Of a stretch of DNA of 30,932 nt, positions 1 through 7,497 are shown in pieces. Where the stretch lies: assembly GCA_910585155.1 (NCBI GenBank), contig CAJUEC010000030.1, positions 1-30,932 of the forward strand, read 5' to 3'. Origin of the DNA: an uncultured Oscillospiraceae bacterium (GTDB lineage: Bacteria; Bacillota; Clostridia; Oscillospirales; Oscillospiraceae). Below the pieces are notes generated by a model that worked only from the letters and a program-made list of their open reading frames with translations, was not told where the DNA came from and did no database searches. The number at the start of each line of letters is the position of its first letter. Position 1 is the first letter of the stretch. A program made the translations under genes and the position numbers.

Positions 1-32
1 GATGGTGAATTGAGGTTGTGAATACAGGTTCT
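1..32 (+). repeat. End fragment of dispersed hairpin repeat (B-type end)
   Basis: These 32 bases are identical to the reverse complement of 11991-12022, one end of the complete element at 11991-12154. The 16-base terminal arm (TGTGAATACAGGTTCT) occupies 17-32. The rest of this copy lies beyond the left edge of the window. The arm overlaps the TAG stop codon (31-33) of the minus-strand YcxB-like gene, so the element begins exactly where that gene ends. Confidence 0.85.
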
Positions 33-552
33 AAACCTCCTGTATGGCCCCGCCGAACTTCTCCGCCAGCCTGGCCCCCAGGGCGGCGGGGGCGCCCACG
101 GTGACCGCCGCCTCCGGCAGGACGACGGCGTGCTTTTTGTCCAGGAAGAGGAAGTACCGCCCCTGGCTGTGGACGCAGCCGATGAAGCTGGAGTAGGGAT
201 AAAAGCCCTCCCCCTTCCGGCCCCGCTCCCGGACCCCGGCGTCGTCCAGGGTGACGGTGATCTCGCCAACGTCCTTGAGCTGCATCCGGGAGCTGCGCCA
301 GGCGGCAAGCCGGTAGTGAAAGACCGCCAGGCCCAGATAGAGCAGGCCCAGCAGGACCAGGGCAGCCCCTAAGGAGTTGACGCCCTCCGCCCACAGTAGC
401 AGGGCCCCCAAGCCCAGCATGGCCAGCCCCAGGAGCACCACCACCGTCCGGTAGATCACCGTGCGCACCCGCCGGTAGCACCTGGCGGTGACCCGGCAAA
501 GGACCAGCAGGTCCTGATAACTGTAGCCGTTCAGCGTGAATTGATAATACAT
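31..552 (-). CDS. YcxB-like membrane protein
   Basis: A 173-residue protein whose layout matches the YcxB-like family: a short N-terminal cytoplasmic stretch, a hydrophobic hairpin (about residues 33-54 and 58-80), and a C-terminal domain of about 90 residues rich in beta strands (VGEITVTLDDAGV, then YPYSSFIGCVHSQGRYFLFLD). The biochemical role of the family is not established. The ATG at 550-552 is supported by a GGGAGGGG ribosome binding site on the minus strand. It is the first gene after a T-box leader and its promoter (568-837), so its expression should rise when a particular tRNA is uncharged. Its TAG stop is shared with the end of a dispersed repeat. A downstream partner gene beyond the window edge is possible. 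Confidence 0.72.
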   Translation of the reverse strand: MYYQFTLNGYSYQDLLVLCRVTARCYRRVRTVIYRTVVVLLGLAMLGLGALLLWAEGVNSLGAALVLLGLLYLGLAVFHYRLAAWRSSRMQLKDVGEITVTLDDAGVRERGRKGEGFYPYSSFIGCVHSQGRYFLFLDKKHAVVLPEAAVTVGAPAALGARLAEKFGGAIQEV

Positions 553-567
553 TCTGTCCCCTCCCTA

Positions 568-802
568 CAAAAAATGCCCCGAGCCAAATTGGCTCGGGGC
601 GGAAAAAATCCGTGGTACCACCCGAATTCCCCTGTGCGGGACACTCGCTTCCCTTAACGCGGGAGGACGGCGGGGCTTACTGGCCTTCGGCTCCGCGGCT
701 CGGGGACCACTTCGCCCTGTCTCCGCTGCGGCCTCGCACCAAACCGGCCGCTCTCTGAAACGGAGGGAAAGGGGTACTGCTTCCCTTCACTGCCTGTTAC
801 AA
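568..802 (-). promoter_or_regulatory. T-box tRNA-sensing leader (valine suggested)
   Basis: Read on the minus strand, the leader has a Stem I region with the typical AGAGAG...GGTTTGGTGCGAG pattern (near 757-728). A specifier region follows, with GAA at 713-711, GTG at 710-708 and then GTCCCCGAG. The T-box core GGGTGGTACCACGG is near 623-610, followed by a strong terminator and six U residues. The UGGU of the T-box bulge predicts a tRNA with discriminator A. That fits valine (GUG directly after GAA, or GUC next) and argues against UGG/Trp (G73) or GGU/Gly (U73). The specifier assignment is by eye. It precedes a YcxB-like gene, not an aminoacyl-tRNA synthetase. Confidence 0.88.
569..600 (-). 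terminator. T-box regulated intrinsic terminator
   Basis: GCCCCGAGCC at 576-585 pairs with GGCTCGGGGC at 591-600 around a 5-base loop, followed on the minus strand by six U residues (569-574). It is the terminator arm of the T-box. It also lies downstream of the ABC operon, which has no other clear terminator after its last stop codon at 861. Confidence 0.9.
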
Positions 803-808
803 TCACTC

Positions 809-837
809 AGTATATGGGATAACGGAAGATTTGTCAA
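809..837 (-). promoter_or_regulatory. Sigma-A promoter of the T-box/YcxB transcript
   Basis: On the minus strand TTGACA (837-832), a 17-base spacer and TATACT (814-809). This is close to a perfect vegetative promoter and predicts a start near 802, directly ahead of the T-box leader. The -35 box is only about 24 bases past the stop of the last ABC transporter gene. Confidence 0.88.
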
Positions 838-860
838 GGCCATGTTTCCCCCAGCAGGCC

Positions 861-1586
861 CTATTCCAGCGACAGCGAGGCGTCCAGCAGCTTTTTGGTG
901 TAGGGGTGCTGGGGGTGGTCGTAGATCTGGTCCACGTCCCCCTCCTCCACAATCTCGCCCCCTGTCATCACCGCCACCCGGTCGCACAGCTGGTACACCA
1001 CCGCCAGGTCGTGGGAGATGAACAGGTAGGACAGCCCCAGCCGCTCCTTCAGATCGGCCAGCAGCTGGAGAATCTGGGCCTGGAGGGTCACGTCCAGGGC
1101 GGACACCGGCTCGTCCAGCACGATGAGCTTGCTGCCCTGGATGAGGGCGGCGGCGATGGCCACCCGCTGGCGCTGCCCGCCGGACAGCTGGGCGGGCTTT
1201 CTGGTCAGATGCTCCTCCTCCAGCCCCACCAGGGGGAGGAAGTCCCGCACCCTTTGGCGGCGCTCCCCCCGGTCCCTCACTCCGGCGGCCCGGAGGGGCT
1301 CCTCCAGGATCCACCCCACCGTCTTGGCCGGGTTCAGCGATCCGTAGGGGTCCTGAAACACCATCTGGGGCCGGGGGCTGTTCACCTCCAGGACCCCCTC
1401 CACGTCCGTCACCAGCCCCAGCACGCACTTGGCCAGGGTGGACTTGCCCGACCCGGACTCCCCCACGATGCCCAGCACCTCGCCGGGGTCCAGCCGGATG
1501 GACACGTCCCGGAGCACCTGCCTGCGCTCCTTCCCCCGCCCGTACCAGCTGCTGAGGCGGGAGATGCGCACAATGGGCTCACTCAC
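861..1586 (-). CDS. ABC transporter ATPase, OppF/DppF/NikE-like
   Basis: A 241-residue ATP-binding subunit of a peptide/nickel-type importer. Walker A GESGSGKS is at residues 42-49, the Q-loop lies in MVFQDPYGSLNP (75-86), the signature LSGGQRQR at 134-141, Walker B LIVLDEP at 154-160, and the switch histidine in LFISHDLAVV. It should energise uptake as a heterodimer with the ATPase encoded just upstream. The start is a GTG at 1584-1586, overlapping the end of the upstream ATPase gene by 8 bases and preceded by GAGAGGGGG. It is shorter than typical OppF (about 320 residues) and lacks a long C-terminal extension, closer in size to NikE. Substrate cannot be read from the ATPase. Confidence 0.92.
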   Translation of the reverse strand: MSEPIVRISRLSSWYGRGKERRQVLRDVSIRLDPGEVLGIVGESGSGKSTLAKCVLGLVTDVEGVLEVNSPRPQMVFQDPYGSLNPAKTVGWILEEPLRAAGVRDRGERRQRVRDFLPLVGLEEEHLTRKPAQLSGGQRQRVAIAAALIQGSKLIVLDEPVSALDVTLQAQILQLLADLKERLGLSYLFISHDLAVVYQLCDRVAVMTGGEIVEEGDVDQIYDHPQHPYTKKLLDASLSLE

Positions 1587-2388
1587 CCGCTCCGCCCCCT
1601 CTCAGCTTTTTCCGCCCGGGCCGGGAGGCGATGAGCAGGCGGGTGTAGTCCTCCCTCGGGTGGTAAAACACCTGGTCCACCGGGCCGGACTCCACAATTT
1701 TCCCCTGCCTCATCACCGCCACCCGGCTGCACAGCGCCTTCACCACCCCCAGGTCGTGGGAGATGAACAGAATGGCGGTGCCCTCCCTGCGGTTGATGTC
1801 CCGCAGGGTGTCCAGGATCTGAGCCTGGATGGTCACGTCCAGCGCCGTGGTGGGCTCGTCGGCGATCAGCAGGCGGGGCCGCAGCACCAGAGCCGCGGCG
1901 ATCATCACCCGCTGGCGCATGCCCCCGGACAGCTGGTGGGGGTACTGCCGGTACAGCCGCTGGGGGTCGGCCAGCCCCGCCAGGGCCATGGCGTCAAGGG
2001 CTCTGGCTTTACGCTCACTGGGGGAGAGCCTCTCATGGATGCGCAGCGACTCCTCCACCTGCGCGCCGATGCGCATGGTGGGGTTCAGGCTGGTCATGGG
2101 CTCCTGGAAGATGATGGACAGGTCCCGGCCCTGGTACCGCCGCAGCTCCTCCCGGGACAGGGCCAGCAGGTCCGTCCCCCGGAACAGCGCCCGGCCGGTG
2201 ACCGCCACCTGGGAGCGGCGGATGAGGCCCATGAGGGCGTGGGCGGTCATGGACTTGCCCGACCCGGACTCCCCCACCACGCCCACAATCTCCCCCTCCT
2301 CCATCTGGAGGCAGAAGCGGTCCACGGCGGTAAAGGGCTCCCCCCGGTCGGTGAACACCACGCTCAGGTCCTGCACGTCCAGCATCAT
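1579..2388 (-). CDS. ABC transporter ATPase, OppD/DppD/NikD-like
   Basis: A 269-residue ATPase partner. Walker A GESGSGKS is at residues 39-46; IIFQEPMTSLNP carries the Q-loop, LSGGMRQRVMIAAAL the signature, LLIADEPTTALD Walker B, and LFISHDLGVV the switch histidine. The start is set at the ATG of 2386-2388, which overlaps the TGA of the upstream permease gene (ATGA, 4-base overlap) and follows a GGGGG ribosome binding site. Longer in-frame starts would run far into the permease gene. Like its partner it lacks the long C-terminal region of many OppD proteins. Confidence 0.93.
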   Translation of the reverse strand: MMLDVQDLSVVFTDRGEPFTAVDRFCLQMEEGEIVGVVGESGSGKSMTAHALMGLIRRSQVAVTGRALFRGTDLLALSREELRRYQGRDLSIIFQEPMTSLNPTMRIGAQVEESLRIHERLSPSERKARALDAMALAGLADPQRLYRQYPHQLSGGMRQRVMIAAALVLRPRLLIADEPTTALDVTIQAQILDTLRDINRREGTAILFISHDLGVVKALCSRVAVMRQGKIVESGPVDQVFYHPREDYTRLLIASRPGRKKLRGGGAGE

Positions 2389-3191
2389 GACGAAGCCCCC
2401 ATTCTCTCCCGGATTCCCTCGCCCACCAGGCCCACCCCCAGGATCAGCAGAACCGCCGCCAGTCCCGGAAAAACGGTGCACCAGGGCAGGGTGAACAGCG
2501 CCCCCTGGGCGTCCTTGAGCATGTAGCCCAGGCTGGGCTCACTGGGGCTGACGCCGATGCCCAGATAACTCATGGACGCCTCCGCCAACACCGCGTTGTT
2601 GAAGCCGATGGTCAGCCCGGACAGCAGGGTGGGCCAGGTATTGGGCAGGATGTGGACAAAGATGATCCGCAGGCCCCCCACCCCCATCAGCCTGGCGGAG
2701 CGGACAAAGTCCCGGTCCCGGTACTTGAGGAATTCCCCCCGCACCAGCCGGGCAAAGCTGGGGATGAACAGCACCCCCAGCGCCTCGATCACGTGATACC
2801 GCCCCGGCCCGGTGACCGCCAGCACCACCATGGCCAGCAGCACGCTGGGGAAGGCGGCCACCGCGTCGCACACGCGCATGATCAGGGCGTCGGCGGGGCC
2901 GCCGTAGTAGCCGCACAGCGCCCCCACGGCCAGCCCGCACACCGCCCCCACCAGCAGCACCGCCAGGGCGATGGTCAGGGTGGCGCCTGCCCCCTCCAGG
3001 GTGCGGGAGAGGACGTCCCGCCCCAGCTGGTCGCAGCCAAAGGGGTGGGCGGCGCAGGGCGGGGCGCTCCGATCCGGGGCGCTGACGGCGGTGGGGCTGT
3101 AGGGCGTCCAGAACAGGCCCAGGGCGGTGAACGCCAGCATGAGCGCCGTCAGGATCCCGCCGATGGTGAGATACCAGCTTCTTTTCTTCAC
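2385..3191 (-). CDS. ABC transporter permease, OppC/DppC-like
   Basis: A 268-residue membrane subunit of the importer. One transmembrane segment lies near residues 9-29. A periplasmic-type loop with HPFGCDQLGRDVLSR follows, the hallmark of the DppC/OppC N-terminal region, and then about five further membrane segments. The EAA-type coupling loop is at SARLMGVGGLRIIFVHILPNTWP and contacts the ATPases. It starts 4 bases after the OppB-like gene and overlaps the next ATPase gene by 4 bases, so translation is probably coupled. Confidence 0.93.
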   Translation of the reverse strand: MKKRSWYLTIGGILTALMLAFTALGLFWTPYSPTAVSAPDRSAPPCAAHPFGCDQLGRDVLSRTLEGAGATLTIALAVLLVGAVCGLAVGALCGYYGGPADALIMRVCDAVAAFPSVLLAMVVLAVTGPGRYHVIEALGVLFIPSFARLVRGEFLKYRDRDFVRSARLMGVGGLRIIFVHILPNTWPTLLSGLTIGFNNAVLAEASMSYLGIGVSPSEPSLGYMLKDAQGALFTLPWCTVFPGLAAVLLILGVGLVGEGIRERMGASS

Positions 3192-3195
3192 GCCC

Positions 3196-4137
3196 TCACC
3201 TCCCGTCGATCCGCGGGTCCATCACCCGGTAGAGCAGGTCGGCCAGGAAATTGCAGCCCACCACCACCCCGGCCAGCACCACCACGATGGCCTGCACCAC
3301 CGGGTAGTCCCGGTTGCCGATGGAGGTGATGAGAATGCGGCCCAGGCCGGGTATGCCAAACACCTGCTCAATGACGATGGAGCCGGCCATGATGTCGCCG
3401 ATGGCCATGGCCAGGAAGGTCACCACCGGGATCATGGCGTTGCGCAGCACATGCCGCCGCAGGGCGGAACCCCGGCTGTTCCCCTTGCTGTAGGCGGTGC
3501 GGACATAGTCCTGCCCCAGCTCCCCCAGGACGGCGCCCCGGAGGAGCTTCACCGTCATGGCGCTCTTGGGCAGGGCCACCGCCAGGGCGGGGAACACCAT
3601 GAAGCGCAGATGGGGCCACAGCCCCGCCTCCAACGGGACGTACTCCGGCTGGAACCACCGCAGCACCAGGGCAAACAGGTACATCAGCCCGATGCCCATG
3701 ATGAAGTTGGGTACGGACATGGTGATCTGGGTGAGCACCGTCACCGCCCGGTCCACCACCCCCCCGGGCCGGCGGGCGGCGATGAGCCCCAGGGCCAGGG
3801 AGAGAACCACGATCAGCGCAAAGGCCTCCCCCGCCAGCACCAGGGTCACCTGGGCCCGGGTAGCCACCAACTCCGCCACCGGCATATCGAATTTGAAGGA
3901 CTGCCCGAAGTCCCCGGTGACAAAGGCGGACAGCCAGCTCCAATACCGCTGCCACACCGGCAGGTCCAGGCCGTGCCGGGCGCGGAAGGCGTCGATCTGC
4001 TCCTGGGTGGCCTCCACCCCCAGCACGGAGCTGGTGGGGTCGCCGGGGAGCACCGAGAAGGCCGCAAAGGCCAGCACGCTCACCAGCAGCATGGTGCCGA
4101 TCAGCAGCCCCACCCGCTTCAGCAAGGCTTTTCCCAT
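3196..4137 (-). CDS. ABC transporter permease, OppB/DppB-like
   Basis: A 313-residue permease forming the transmembrane channel with the OppC-like protein. It has the N-terminal membrane anchor (LLKRVGLLIGTMLLVSVLAF), the family motif FSVLPGDP, a large external loop, and a coupling loop around VRTAYSKGNSRGSALRRHVLRNAM. It ends with LADLLYRVMDPRID, typical of DppB/NikB/OppB. The start is placed at the ATG of 4135-4137, preceded by AAAGGGGG. The open frame continues upstream, but that part would translate the intergenic terminator. Confidence 0.93.
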   Translation of the reverse strand: MGKALLKRVGLLIGTMLLVSVLAFAAFSVLPGDPTSSVLGVEATQEQIDAFRARHGLDLPVWQRYWSWLSAFVTGDFGQSFKFDMPVAELVATRAQVTLVLAGEAFALIVVLSLALGLIAARRPGGVVDRAVTVLTQITMSVPNFIMGIGLMYLFALVLRWFQPEYVPLEAGLWPHLRFMVFPALAVALPKSAMTVKLLRGAVLGELGQDYVRTAYSKGNSRGSALRRHVLRNAMIPVVTFLAMAIGDIMAGSIVIEQVFGIPGLGRILITSIGNRDYPVVQAIVVVLAGVVVGCNFLADLLYRVMDPRIDGR

Positions 4138-4158
4138 AGGGAAAGCCCCCTTTCTCTC

Positions 4159-4217
4159 AAAAAAGAGCGGGGCCGCCCCACGGACGCCCCCGCCCCATGC
4201 CGTCCCGGAGGGACGGC
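4159..4217 (-). terminator. Intergenic hairpins with U-run between binding-protein and permease genes
   Basis: On the minus strand the stop of the binding-protein gene is followed by a perfect hairpin (GCCGTCCC/GGGACGGC at 4199-4217). A GC-rich stem (4167-4193) ending in TCTTTTTT (4166-4159) comes next, about 22 bases before the permease start. The arrangement suits partial termination and 3'-end protection, giving more binding protein than transporter. That effect is inferred. Confidence 0.55.
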
Positions 4218-4219
4218 GC

Positions 4220-5779
4220 TTATTTGTAATAGATCGTGGACATGTCGATGACGTAGGTGCGGTAGAAGGTGAACCCATCCAGCTCCGGGTTCATCACCGT
4301 CAGCTCGCACAGGTCCTGGAGCCACAGGCTGGCCGCCCGCTCGTTGAGCACCGTCTCCGCCTGCCTGTAGAGGTCCAGCTGCTCCCCGCCGTCGGTGGCG
4401 GCCATGGCCTGGGCCAGCAGGCTGTCGTACTCCTCGTCCTGGAAATTGATGAAGTTTTTCTGGTTGTCGCTCATGTACCGCACCAGCATCTCCCGGGCGG
4501 TCATGTCGTCCGCGGCGATACCGCACACCGTGGACTCATACTCCCGGCCCCGGTACACGTCGCTCACCCAGCTCTCCCACTCCACGGGGAGCAGGGTGGC
4601 GGTGATGCCCACCTGCTTGAGCTGCTCGATGATGACCTCCGCCGTCTCCATATGCTGGGCATAGTTGGAGGGCACGGTGATGCTCATCTCAAACCCGCCG
4701 GCGTAGCCCGCCTGGGCCAGCAGCTGCTTGGCCTTCTCCACGTCGTGGGGGTACCGCTGGGCCAGCTCCGGCATGAAGCAGTCCTTCTTGGCGGGGTACA
4801 TACTGGTGCCGGTGGCCACCCCCGAGCCATTGCACACAAAATCGATGATCTCCTCCACGTCGATGGCGTAGTACATGGCCTGGCGGACCAGCTCGTTGTC
4901 AAAGGGCTCCACGGCGTTGTTGAGGTAGAGGGCCTGCACCAGCTTCATGGTGTCCTGGTGGACGGTAAAGCCCTCCTTCACCTCCCCCTCCAGGGTATTG
5001 GGCAGGTGGACCACCATGTCCAGAGTGCCGCCCTTCAGGCCGATGACCAGGGAATTCACGTCCGGGATAATTTTGAAGGTCACCTTGTCCAACTTGGCGG
5101 CCTTCTCCTGGTTCCAGTAGCCGTCGTACTTCTCCATCACCAGACTGTCCTGGGGGGCGTAGGAGACAAAGCGGAAGGGGCCGGTGCCGATCATGGTCTC
5201 GGTGATGGTGGGGCCGGAGTCCTTGGGGATGATGGGGGCGGTAAGCGCGTTGATGAACTCCAGATTGGGGGTGGACAGGGTGAGCGCCACGCGGCCGCCC
5301 TCCACAGCCTCAATGCGCTCCACAATAGAAAACGCCGAGACCAGAGGCTTTCCATCGTTCTCCGATCCGGCGCAGCGTTCCAGGGAATAGACCACATCCT
5401 CGGCTGTGACCGAATCCCCGTTGTGGAACGTGACGCCCTCCCGCAGGGTGAAGGTGTACGTGCGCTTGTCCTCGGAGATCTCATAGCCACTGGCGACGGC
5501 CTCGACCACGGAGCCGTCGGGGCCGGCCTTTACCAGCCCCTCGAACATGTTGAACATCACCTCGCGGATCCCGGCCGTTTTGGACAGCTGGGGATCGAGG
5601 TTGCTCAAATCCTGTGCGATACCTACCGTGACTGAGTTCCCGTGGGGTAACTCGCCCGATTGTGCAGCGGACGCCTCGCTCTCGCTGGGCTCCGTGCCTC
5701 CTGTACACCCGTACAGTGAAGCCGGCAGCATGGCGATGGCGGCCAGCAGCAAAAGGGCCCGTTTGACGAACTTGGGCAT
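4220..5779 (-). CDS. Extracellular solute-binding lipoprotein, family 5 (peptide/nickel type)
   Basis: A 519-residue substrate-binding protein feeding the importer encoded downstream. It has a lipoprotein signal: a positive N-terminus, a hydrophobic core (residues 8-22) and a lipobox LYGC with Cys25, then a Ser/Glu-rich linker. The mature part shows the SBP_bac_5 pattern: LDPQLSKTAGIREVMFNMFEGLV, TFTLREGVTFHNGDSVTAEDVVYSLER, GTGPFRFVSY, a QAMYYAIDVEEI region and a C-terminal LWLQDLCELTV stretch. RBS AAGGAAG precedes the ATG. It is the first gene of the operon and has its own promoter. The ligand is unknown: di/oligopeptides are likely, while nickel or opines are possible given the short ATPases. 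Confidence 0.92.
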   Translation of the reverse strand: MPKFVKRALLLLAAIAMLPASLYGCTGGTEPSESEASAAQSGELPHGNSVTVGIAQDLSNLDPQLSKTAGIREVMFNMFEGLVKAGPDGSVVEAVASGYEISEDKRTYTFTLREGVTFHNGDSVTAEDVVYSLERCAGSENDGKPLVSAFSIVERIEAVEGGRVALTLSTPNLEFINALTAPIIPKDSGPTITETMIGTGPFRFVSYAPQDSLVMEKYDGYWNQEKAAKLDKVTFKIIPDVNSLVIGLKGGTLDMVVHLPNTLEGEVKEGFTVHQDTMKLVQALYLNNAVEPFDNELVRQAMYYAIDVEEIIDFVCNGSGVATGTSMYPAKKDCFMPELAQRYPHDVEKAKQLLAQAGYAGGFEMSITVPSNYAQHMETAEVIIEQLKQVGITATLLPVEWESWVSDVYRGREYESTVCGIAADDMTAREMLVRYMSDNQKNFINFQDEEYDSLLAQAMAATDGGEQLDLYRQAETVLNERAASLWLQDLCELTVMNPELDGFTFYRTYVIDMSTIYYK

Positions 5780-5836
5780 TTTGCTTCTTCCTTTCTACTG
5801 CGTTTCTCGCAACTGTTATATTCAGTTGTCGGGCTT

Positions 5837-5864
5837 ATTGTAACATACTCCGGCGAAATTGCAA
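5837..5864 (-). promoter_or_regulatory. Promoter of the ABC importer operon
   Basis: Minus strand TTGCAA (5864-5859), a 16-base spacer and TACAAT (5842-5837). Just downstream of the predicted start lies an inverted repeat, CAACTG-N7-CAGTTG (5810-5828), which could be an operator or a leader hairpin. The promoter itself is well formed; the role of the inverted repeat is a guess. Confidence 0.68.
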
Positions 5865-5881
5865 GAGGCAATTTCCCAAAG

Positions 5882-5919
5882 GAGCGCCGCCGCGCCCCGG
5901 CAAGGGGCGGGCGGCGCTC
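5882..5919 (-). terminator. GC-rich hairpin after the radical SAM gene
   Basis: GAGCGCCGCC and its complement pair across 5882-5919 with a further inner stem (CGCCCC/GGGGCG). It lies 22 bases after the radical SAM stop codon on the minus strand and is followed by only a short T-containing stretch (CCTTTGGG), so termination may be imperfect. Confidence 0.55.
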
Positions 5920-5940
5920 TCAATGGGCGCGGCTCCCGGC

Positions 5941-7335
5941 TCAGCCCGCTTCTCTCTGGTTTTCGCACTTCTGCCCACAGCTGTCACAGCCGTGCCCGCA
6001 GGCCCACAGCCGCCGGGCTGTCCCATCCCAGGCGGCGGCGTAGCCGTCACACTTGGCGCACAGGTGCTCCGCCGTCTCCGGGGATTGCAGGTCGGTGGAG
6101 GCGGCCCCGGTTTTCGCCACCATCTCCCGCAGCTTCTCCGGGTTCTCCAGCATGGGGCAGGGCTTCAGGTGGTTCTCGTTGAAGGGCTGGCCGTCGTGGT
6201 AGGCCATGAACATGGGGGAGCGCAGGCAGTCCAGCAGGGACCTCTCCCGGATGTTGGAATCAGAGTAGTGGACAAACACGCAGGGGTCCACGTCCCCATT
6301 GGCGTTGATGTGGAGATACCGCCGGCCCCCGGCAATGCAGCCCCCCACATACTCCCCGTCGTTCTGGAAGTCGATGAGGAACAGGGGCTTGCTCCTGCGG
6401 CAGGCCCGGATGCGGCCGTACATCTGCTCCCGCTGGGCCGGGGAGGGCATCAGCTCCGGGGCGGCATCGTTGCCCACCGGCATGTAGTGGAAGTACCAGG
6501 CGAACTTGGCCCCCCACTCCACCAGCTGGTCCACAAACTCCTCCGAGCTGATGGAGTCCAGGTTGGCGCTGGTGTAGCAGCAGGAGGTGCCGAAGGGCAG
6601 CTTTCGCTCCTTGAGTATGTCCATGGCCCGGCGGACCTTCTGGAACACGCCGTCCCCCCGCCTCCCGTCGGTGGCCTCCTCAAAGCCCTCCACGCTGATG
6701 GCGGGGATGAAATTCTTCACCCGCAGCATCTGGTCGGCAAAGTCCTCGTCGATGAGGGTGGCGTTGGTGAAGCACAGGAATTCGCAGTCGCTGTGCTTGT
6801 TGCAAAGGGCGATGAGATCGTCGCGGCGCACCAGGGGCTCGCCGCCGGTGTAGATGTAGATGTACACCCCCAGCTGCTTGCCCTGGGTGATGATGCTGTC
6901 GATCTCGTCAAAGGTGAGGTTCAGCTTATTGCCGTACTCCGCCGCCCAGCAGCCGGTGCAGTGGAGGTTGCAGGCGGAGGTGGGGTCCAGCAGGATGGCC
7001 CAGGGGATGTTGCAGCCGTACCGCTCCCGGGCCTCCTCCTGAATGGGCCAGCCGATGAGATTGCCGTTGAGCATGAAGTTCTCGAAGAAGGTCTTGCGCA
7101 CCCCGCCGTCGATGTCCGTCCACATGGACCGGATGAGCCGGTACCAGTTGTTGTCCGGGCTCTCAATCACCTTGCGGAAGGCGGCGCGCTGGGTGGGGAA
7201 GCTGTTGGGGCCGTCCCCGGCGAAGCGGTCCACCCAGTCCATGAGCTTGGGGATGTTGGCGTCCGGGTCCTTGTCCAGATAGCTGTAGAGGGCGCGGAAG
7301 CCCGCCCGCTTCACACTGTTCATCATGGTCATCAT
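5941..7335 (-). CDS. Radical SAM protein with C-terminal cysteine cluster, function unknown
   Basis: A 464-residue radical SAM enzyme. The [4Fe-4S]-SAM motif is CNLHCTGC with Cys122, Cys126 and Cys129, followed by TGGEP at 163-167. Ahead of the core is an unusual leader of about 110 residues. After the core a GCIAGGRRYLHINANGDVDPCVF segment resembles the region preceding a SPASM/twitch auxiliary cluster. The last 60 residues hold several more cysteines (CAKCDGY, CGHGCDSCGQKC), which could bind further Fe-S clusters or zinc. The ATG at 7333-7335 follows AAGGAA at good spacing. The gene is next to a TetR gene and behind a palindrome-bearing promoter, so TetR control is likely. The substrate cannot be inferred; no RiPP precursor gene was seen beside it. 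Confidence 0.85.
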   Translation of the reverse strand: MMTMMNSVKRAGFRALYSYLDKDPDANIPKLMDWVDRFAGDGPNSFPTQRAAFRKVIESPDNNWYRLIRSMWTDIDGGVRKTFFENFMLNGNLIGWPIQEEARERYGCNIPWAILLDPTSACNLHCTGCWAAEYGNKLNLTFDEIDSIITQGKQLGVYIYIYTGGEPLVRRDDLIALCNKHSDCEFLCFTNATLIDEDFADQMLRVKNFIPAISVEGFEEATDGRRGDGVFQKVRRAMDILKERKLPFGTSCCYTSANLDSISSEEFVDQLVEWGAKFAWYFHYMPVGNDAAPELMPSPAQREQMYGRIRACRRSKPLFLIDFQNDGEYVGGCIAGGRRYLHINANGDVDPCVFVHYSDSNIRERSLLDCLRSPMFMAYHDGQPFNENHLKPCPMLENPEKLREMVAKTGAASTDLQSPETAEHLCAKCDGYAAAWDGTARRLWACGHGCDSCGQKCENQREAG

Positions 7336-7408
7336 TTACACGTTCCTTTCTGTCAAACGGTGTCGTCCCTTGTGTTCAGCGCCATGATACCTCCCGGCGC
7401 GGGCGGTT

Positions 7409-7437
7409 TCCATAGACAGGGAGAAGGGCCTTGTCAA
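7409..7437 (-). promoter_or_regulatory. Promoter of the radical SAM gene
   Basis: Minus strand TTGACA (7437-7432), a 17-base spacer and TATGGA (7414-7409). The -35 box lies inside the long palindrome at 7423-7456, so a protein bound there would block RNA polymerase. Confidence 0.6.
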
Positions 7438-7456
7438 AACTTTGACAAGGCCCTTC
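7423..7456. promoter_or_regulatory. Perfect palindrome, candidate TetR operator
   Basis: GAAGGGCCTTGTCAAA (7423-7438) and its exact complement (7441-7456) flank a 2-base centre. There is no T-run on either side, which argues against a plain terminator. It covers the -35 box of the radical SAM promoter and lies between that gene and the tetR-like gene. The TTGTCAAA-N2-TTTGACAA core is a typical size for a TetR-family site. The 16-bp arms are longer than usual, so a hairpin role cannot be excluded. Confidence 0.6.
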
Positions 7457-7497
7457 AGACTGTAAAAATGTTCCATTGCAAAGGCTCCCAGGCGGCG

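Noticed and set aside
568..860. T-box acting on the ABC importer operon
   Set aside because: The T-box and its promoter lie downstream of the importer genes on the same strand; it can only control the YcxB-like gene and anything after it.
3557..5635. Plus-strand open frame of 692 codons opposite the permease and binding-protein genes
   Set aside because: Shadow frame; the minus strand encodes a full lipoprotein with lipobox and family motifs.
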